Of a DNA stretch of 64,000 bases, positions 58,875-64,000 are shown piece after piece. Under the pieces are notes generated by a model. It was not told the DNA's origin. It was given only the letters and a program-made list of their open reading frames with translations, and made no database searches. Each line of letters begins with the position of its first letter. The first letter of the stretch is position 1. The DNA lies in the NCBI GenBank assembly GCA_905182985.1, contig CAJJDN010000004.1, positions 871,358 through 935,357 on the forward strand. Reading direction: 5' to 3'. The stretch comes from Paramecium sonneborni. Lineage: Eukaryota > Ciliophora > Oligohymenophorea > Peniculida > Parameciidae. A program made the translations under genes and the position numbers.

Positions 58875-59591
58875 ATGGGATCATGTTAAATCTAAAGCGT
58901 AGGATCACACACTATATCATCTAAAGATTCTTCATCAAAGTGTATTCAATCCAAATAATCCATTATTGATAATTAAATTGTACAACCTTCAAATATTGAA
59001 AATAAACATGAATTAGATCTCATTATTGAAGATGAATAAAATTTACTTACTGTATACACTAGAATCAAAAAGAACAAGATATTATACAATTTTCAAGAAG
59101 AAGAATCTCATAAAAAAATATCCAATAAAGATGATGTTGAATCTCTTAAATTAGTAGCTAAATAAAAAAGACTCTTATTTAGGACTAGTGCAACACATAG
59201 TCATTTTAATGAAATTAAATAAAATTCATAAACTTGTAATTAATCCTTACAACAAGAAAGAGAAGATGATGCAAAGTCTGTCAAAAGCATATTAAAAAAA
59301 AATAGCAAATTAAAGGATAGTCTTAGTGGTTCTCCAGATACAAGATCAGTTCGATTTGCTAAAGGTACTATTTTTAGAACCAAAAGCCAACGTTCTCTAC
59401 ATCATATGAAAAATTAAAAAAATAATCGATGTGAAAAAAGACCCAATCTATCTATAGATTCTTTTGAAAATAGAAGTCCTAATTGGAAAAGACATAGAGA
59501 GTAAGAAAGAGTGTATATTCCTAATATTCCTGCACTATTTTCTTTAAATCAAAATATAGGAGTTAAAACTAAACTTTTCCCTAACTATTGA
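58875..59591 (+). CDS. Myristoylation-signal protein with SILK and RVxF motifs, 238 aa (tandem copy 2)
   Basis: Single exon, 56 bp after copy 1 and clearly its tandem duplicate. MGSCQIQS is again a myristoylation signal plus Cys. It has YNFQEEE (71-77, matching FNFQEDH of copy 1), SILK at 138-141 and RSVRF at 157-161, followed by AKGTIFRTKS. The distance from SILK to the RVxF valine (18) is close to the 16 of copy 1. The rest is S/N/K-rich and disordered except a C-terminal hydrophobic patch (YIPNIPALFSLNQNI). Both copies keep motif order and spacing while the intervening sequence has diverged, which argues that the docking motifs are functional. Confidence 0.88.
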
Positions 59592-61620
59592 GAAATCTTA
59601 ATCTCATCTCAATATTGATAAAAATTAATGAGTATTTGATTGTATTAAATTTCCTAAATCAATTAGTCTATTATTTTTAACAATTTTATAAATGGTCTAA
59701 ATTTCTTTAAATCAAATTTACTCTTATCTAAATTAATTATCTATTAATACCCATTATCTTGCTCTAAAATAATTAAGCTTAGGTTTTTCTATATTTCTAC
59801 TTAAATCATTTTTTTAGATGAACAATATTTGACAAAACATCAAAATTTATTTTTTCTAATTTTCTCAAATATTTTATTATAGTGTGTTATAGTAATTTCA
59901 ACTTTTAATGAATTTTCGATTTTACTTTTTTTTCAAAATCCATTTCATATTATTTTTCAATAGTTAAAATATTTATAAACCTCTTTCTGAAGTTTTAATT
60001 TGTATAGCAAAATAGAAAACGGAAAAGCTACAAAAGAAAAAAAAGAATCTCAGCAAATTTTTATTTAAATCCAACAAAAAAAAGTATTTAATATGATTTC
60101 AATTATATAAAACAAAATTACATAAATGAAGTTATTGAAGTTATTCTTATAATTAAGTTTAAGATTTACTTTACATAAAAAGGTTCAACTTATATAATTA
60201 ATTTATTTCATTTATTATACTTTAATTTAAATTAGCTATTTGATGAATTATTAACAATTAAGGATCAAAAAATTGTTATAATTCTGTTTTTTTCAGTTTT
60301 TCGTATATAAAGAAAAGTTTCTTAATCTCAGGTTTATAAAGTATTAGATATAAATAAATTATTTTTCGAAAAAAAAATTATTAAAAAATCAAATTAGATA
60401 TTATATTATATTTTTGTTACCTAACCTCGTTGTATTTATATATTCCTTTACCAATTACAATATTAATTAATAGTTTAGCCTTCTTTAACTATTGCAAAGT
60501 AGAACTGTCATTATTTCTATAAATTTTTACAAAAAATCATTCAAAAGGTTCCAAAAAGCCGCTTCCCTAATTTAGTCGATTTTGTTATAATTTAGAAATT
60601 TTTAGATATTCGAAAATTATTTGATTCTAACCCATCTCCAATATCCTAAATCTTACTTTGATAAATTAGAACATTATATTTTTATTGATAATCTTTTAGA
60701 ATATCATAATTTTATAAATGAAAATTAGTAGATTTTCTCTTGTTTAATAATTTATTAATTGTATTAAACCTAAGATTAGAAAGGGTATCTCATAAATATA
60801 GAAAGTTTTAAAAAAATTAATCCCTTGATCTTATTAATTTTTAAAATTTACAAACTCCAGGTTAGTATTAAGTTTTCGGAAATTATGTTGGACCATTTTG
60901 AAATAAATAAAGATTTTTAGTATAAGTAAGTATATTCAAGTCATTTTACAAATAATCTTGATTCTTAGAAATCCTAAAGCTGAAATCTATTCTAAATCTT
61001 AATTAGAAATATATTATATTAAACTTTAAAAATGATTTTTGAAATAGATAATTTTTAGGTCTTTATTAATAAATAGCCTTCAAATATTTAACAAATCATA
61101 TAAAACAAATATTTTAATGCGATTAGAAGTATATATTATAAAATATTTCTCAATCTTAATTATAATTTTTAAAACTTGTTTTAAATATCTTTAATTATAT
61201 TATCAATATTTGATGTTTAGATATATCTTAAGAATAATTCTCTAAAAATTTGGAATTAGTTCTGCTGAATGATTTAAGATTTAAAAAAACTTATTTAAAT
61301 GAAGAAGAAATATATATTAAAATTAATAAAATAGAATTTATTTTGTTATAGATAATTTTAAGTTTGAGGCATAATGAATTAAATGAATATGATAATTAAA
61401 TAATATAAATGTTTCTATATTTACTTTTGGAATATACTAAAAATATATATAATATTTTATATCCATAGAGTATTAAATATATATAATCTTATGGATAATA
61501 AAAAATTTATTACTAAAAAGATTGAAAAATAATAAATTAATGAATGGGAATAAAAAAATAAAAGAAATGTTTAAAAATCTTTAAATAAGAATTAGTTTCT
61601 TTTAGCTTATTAATAAATAA
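59592..61620. other. Gene-poor 2 kb with fragments of decayed coding sequence
   Basis: No intact gene. Fragments look once-coding: on the minus strand near 59960-59620, KYLRKLEKINFDVLSNI and EQDNGYQQIINLDKSKFDLK run to TGA but are broken by a TGA and a missing splice; on the plus strand 60126-60980 is open for about 285 codons (for example SFKRFQKAASLIQSILLQFR, FDKLEHYIFIDNLLEYHNF) and 61240-61506 reads LNDLRFKKTYLNEEEIYIKI, LRHNELNEYDNQII, ending in TGA. Lengths are still within chance for a one-stop code and the pieces do not join. Confidence 0.45.
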
Positions 61621-62054
61621 ATGAGAAATAATTTAATGAGACTAGAGTTTTAATTACCAAAATAGGATATCTCTAGCTTGCCCTAAAATCGTAAAATAGA
61701 ATAAAAGACTTAATAGAGAAGGTTTTATAGGCCTTATAGAAACAAAAGCGTATTTCCGGAATTAAATAGCACAAATGCATTATATTTAAGCAAAACAAGT
61801 CAAAAATTTAGATTATCTCATAAAGAATGGTAGGAAGAGTTATAAACTTGTCTGCAGAGTTAATCAGTAAAAAGAGTCAAAAATATAATAGATTCGTGGT
61901 GTTCCAAATAGAAGCAAGGTTTCTCTATATATTAGTAAGTCAAGTCAGAATTTTTGTCTATCAAGTTAATTGTTTAGAAGACCTTAAGCAGATTTAAAAC
62001 CTTTGTTAGAGATATCAGCTTAAAAATTATTATGATAAATTATATTTATACTGA
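61621..62054 (+). CDS. Small basic protein, 138 aa
   Basis: MRNNLMRLEFQLPKQDISSL to TGA 62054. Without splicing the frame also stays open, but removing a 17-nt GTTTCTCTATATATTAG (61919-61935) turns the low-quality tail into VSQVRIFVYQVNCLEDLKQI and QNLCQRYQLKNYYDKLYLY, which has normal composition, so the spliced form is preferred. The N-terminal half is basic (NRKIEQKTQQRRFYRPYRNK, SVFPELNSTNALYLSK); the C-terminal half is helical. No family recognised. It ends 21 bp before the start of the glucosidase gene on the same strand. Confidence 0.55.
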
Positions 62055-62075
62055 TATAATAATTATTAAATATAA

Positions 62076-64000
62076 ATGATAGTAATTATATTCACTATTA
62101 TCTAAATAATATGGTGTAATTTTGATGAAAGAATGAGATGGGGAACTTATAAACCACAATTACTTCATGCAGTAACATAAAGAAATATGAAAACATTTAA
62201 TCCTATAACAGGTGCTCTTATGTATGCAGATCATATAGGAACAGATGATCGATCATTAATTTATAAGATTCCTGATTTAAATACTGAGTAAATTAAGATT
62301 AATCCAATCCATCATAATGGAAAAGACTTTAATATTTAATAGATTAGTGATCCAAATACAAAATCAATAATTTAAACAACATTTATTAAATTTCCAATTG
62401 AATCTAAAGTTAACTTTGTTGATGAAATTTAAACATTAGCAATTGAAAAACCATTATCATTATTTTATGTTTTAACAATTGAATAATTTAATCAATTTAA
62501 TTTAGAAACAAGAACTTTTTAAGTAAATGTAACAAATTAAGGAATTAGAGTTAGTACTTTAAATGAAGATGAAACAAGAATGGAACATTTCTTTATCACA
62601 ATATTTGTGAATAATAAAAAATATTAATATAATTGTACAGATGAAAAATCAAATCTTACAATTAGAACATTATTTAATGATTATATATATAATTATGATC
62701 CAAGACCAACATTAATGTAAGCAATATTTTCTAATAGCACAAATACTAATAATTCTAATTTAGTTGCCATTGAATTTAGAGTATAACCAGGAGATAATGT
62801 TATAATATAAGTTACATAAACTGATAAATACATACCTGAATATGGATTTGATAATTTATAATAATTAAGTGATAGTTTGGCTGTAGTGAATAAGTTCAAT
62901 TTTAAAAAGGTTTTTGGAACTGATAATAAGTGTGCATATTCTAGTTTTAGTAATTTAATGGCAGGTTTATTGTTTACTTATGGAAATCTTACATGTGTAA
63001 TAAATAAAGATACTTGCACATCATTTAAACCTATGTTAAGTCATACTCCATCAAGATTTGGATTTCCAAGACCATTTTTATGGGATGAAGGTTTTCATAA
63101 TATGATTGCTTGTAAAGTGAATCCAGATATATGTCTTCAAAGTTTAGAAGATTGGATTAATACTATGTCTATAGATGGTTGGATACCAAGAGAATAACCA
63201 AGAAGTGAAGAACTAAGATCATATATTCCGTGGCTAAAAGAAGATCCTAGAGAATCAAATCCACCAACATTTTTCTTTAATTTTGAATATTTAATTGATA
63301 ATCATCCTGAATACAAAGAAAGAATAGGAAAAATTTATTTAAAATTATTTTCTTGGTATAATAATTGGTTTAGAACTCAAGCTATTTTTGATGATAAAGG
63401 TAAATTTACTGGATTTTTAAAATGGTGGGGTCCAGAAGAAGATAGTAATCTGGGATCAGGTTTAGATGATTGGCCAAGAACTGATGGTAGCAAGGTATCA
63501 AAATATAATATAGATGCTTAAAGTTGGGGATACTTTTTTACATATTAAATGAGTAAACTTGCTAAACTTTATGATTTAGGAATAGTGAATTATCTTGAAT
63601 AAAGAATGGAACTTATTCTAAATAAGATGAATGTAATTATTTTAATAATAATTACTTATTTAGACAAATATGTTGGATCCAAATGATTTAATTTATAAGG
63701 ATATCTTATACTATCCCAATACTGATGATTAAGTATTTTTTTCTCCTCACAGAGGATATGTTAATCTTTTTCCTTTAGGCTTGGGTTTGATAGATAAATT
63801 TAGAGTTGATATCATAAAACAACATCTAAACTTTATGAGAGGAAATACTATGTGGACACCTTATGGCATTAGATCATTAGAAACTAACAGTACAGAATTT
63901 AGAAAGAAATCTAATTATTGGACTGGACCTATTTGGATTAATATTTAATTCTTAGTATTAAGAGCATTAAAATTATATTATTGGGAAATTGATGGAGTAT
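62076..64000 (+). CDS. Mannosyl-oligosaccharide glucosidase (processing alpha-glucosidase I, GH63), partial
   Basis: Starts MIVIIFTIIQIIWCNFDERM with a signal-anchor-like hydrophobic stretch; one intron (63633-63663, 31 nt) precedes the region reaching the window end, giving about 631 residues so far. RWGTYKPQLLHAVTQR at the N-terminus is the family start, followed by ADHIGTDDRSLIYKIPDLN. The catalytic domain shows RFGFPRPFLWDEGFHNM, IDGWIPREQPRS, a KWWGPEEDSNLGSGLDDWPR block, SWGYFFTYQMSKLAKLYDLG, and SNYWTGPIWINIQF near the end, matching GH63. It removes the terminal alpha-1,2 glucose of N-glycans in the ER. All expected motifs up to the window edge are intact; the last catalytic residue region lies within it. 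Confidence 0.93.

Overview
This window looks like macronuclear DNA from a ciliate of the Paramecium type. The sequence is roughly 80% A+T. Real genes read straight through many TAA and TAG codons and end only at TGA, so TAA and TAG must encode glutamine. Genes are split by tiny introns (about 84 modelled here, 17-34 nt, GT...TAG, with about 20 ending AAG and 4 ending CAG). Intergenic gaps are short. No rRNA, tRNA, transposon, CRISPR array or bacterial signal was seen. All gene models below use TGA as the only stop. Apart from models flagged as broken or unresolved, exon lengths sum to whole codons after the listed introns are removed.

Layout. 1-9.4 kb: the start of a protein kinase (-), a TAF5-like TFIID subunit (+), two coiled-coil proteins (-), a cathepsin-type cysteine protease (-) and a MORN-repeat protein (+). 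9.4-14.5 kb: a broken small gene, a PPP4R2-like phosphatase-4 subunit (-), an unknown protein, a SAPS-domain (PP6 regulatory) protein (+), a TSR3 copy carrying three frameshifts (-), and a CFAP97-like small protein (+). 14.5-17.6 kb: a Bax-inhibitor/TMBIM membrane protein flanked by two related, apparently decaying sequences. 17.6-29.8 kb: two unknown proteins, a small protein ending in a CaaX box, a kinase with a long N-terminal region, a zinc-finger/WD40 protein, an EF-hand protein, a three-repeat Myb protein and two unknown proteins. 29.8-39.3 kb: a giant coiled-coil protein of about 2390 residues and a second one of about 511. 39.3-45.6 kb: IGHMBP2/SMUBP2-type helicase, dTMP kinase, poly(A) polymerase and ribosomal protein uS19. 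45.6-55.6 kb: a coiled-coil protein, a multipass membrane protein, a Schlafen AlbA_2 protein, an EGF-TM-RING-H2 protein, a small membrane protein and an 894-residue helical protein. 55.6-64 kb: a large EF-hand protein, two tandem N-myristoylation-signal proteins that both carry SILK and RVxF (PP1-docking) motifs, a gene-poor 2 kb, a small unknown protein and the first two thirds or so of processing alpha-glucosidase I (GH63).

Genes do not form operons. Neighbours are often divergent with 11-44 bp between start codons, or convergent with 2-22 bp between stops (one pair overlaps by 46 bp). A theme worth noting is protein-phosphatase regulation: a PP4 subunit, a PP6 subunit and two candidate PP1 binders lie in the same 64 kb, although the PP1 pair sits 45 kb away from the others. 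Several items (TSR3 copy, 9.4-9.9 kb, 14.5-17.3 kb, 59.6-61.6 kb) look like decaying duplicates, as expected in a lineage with old whole-genome duplications.
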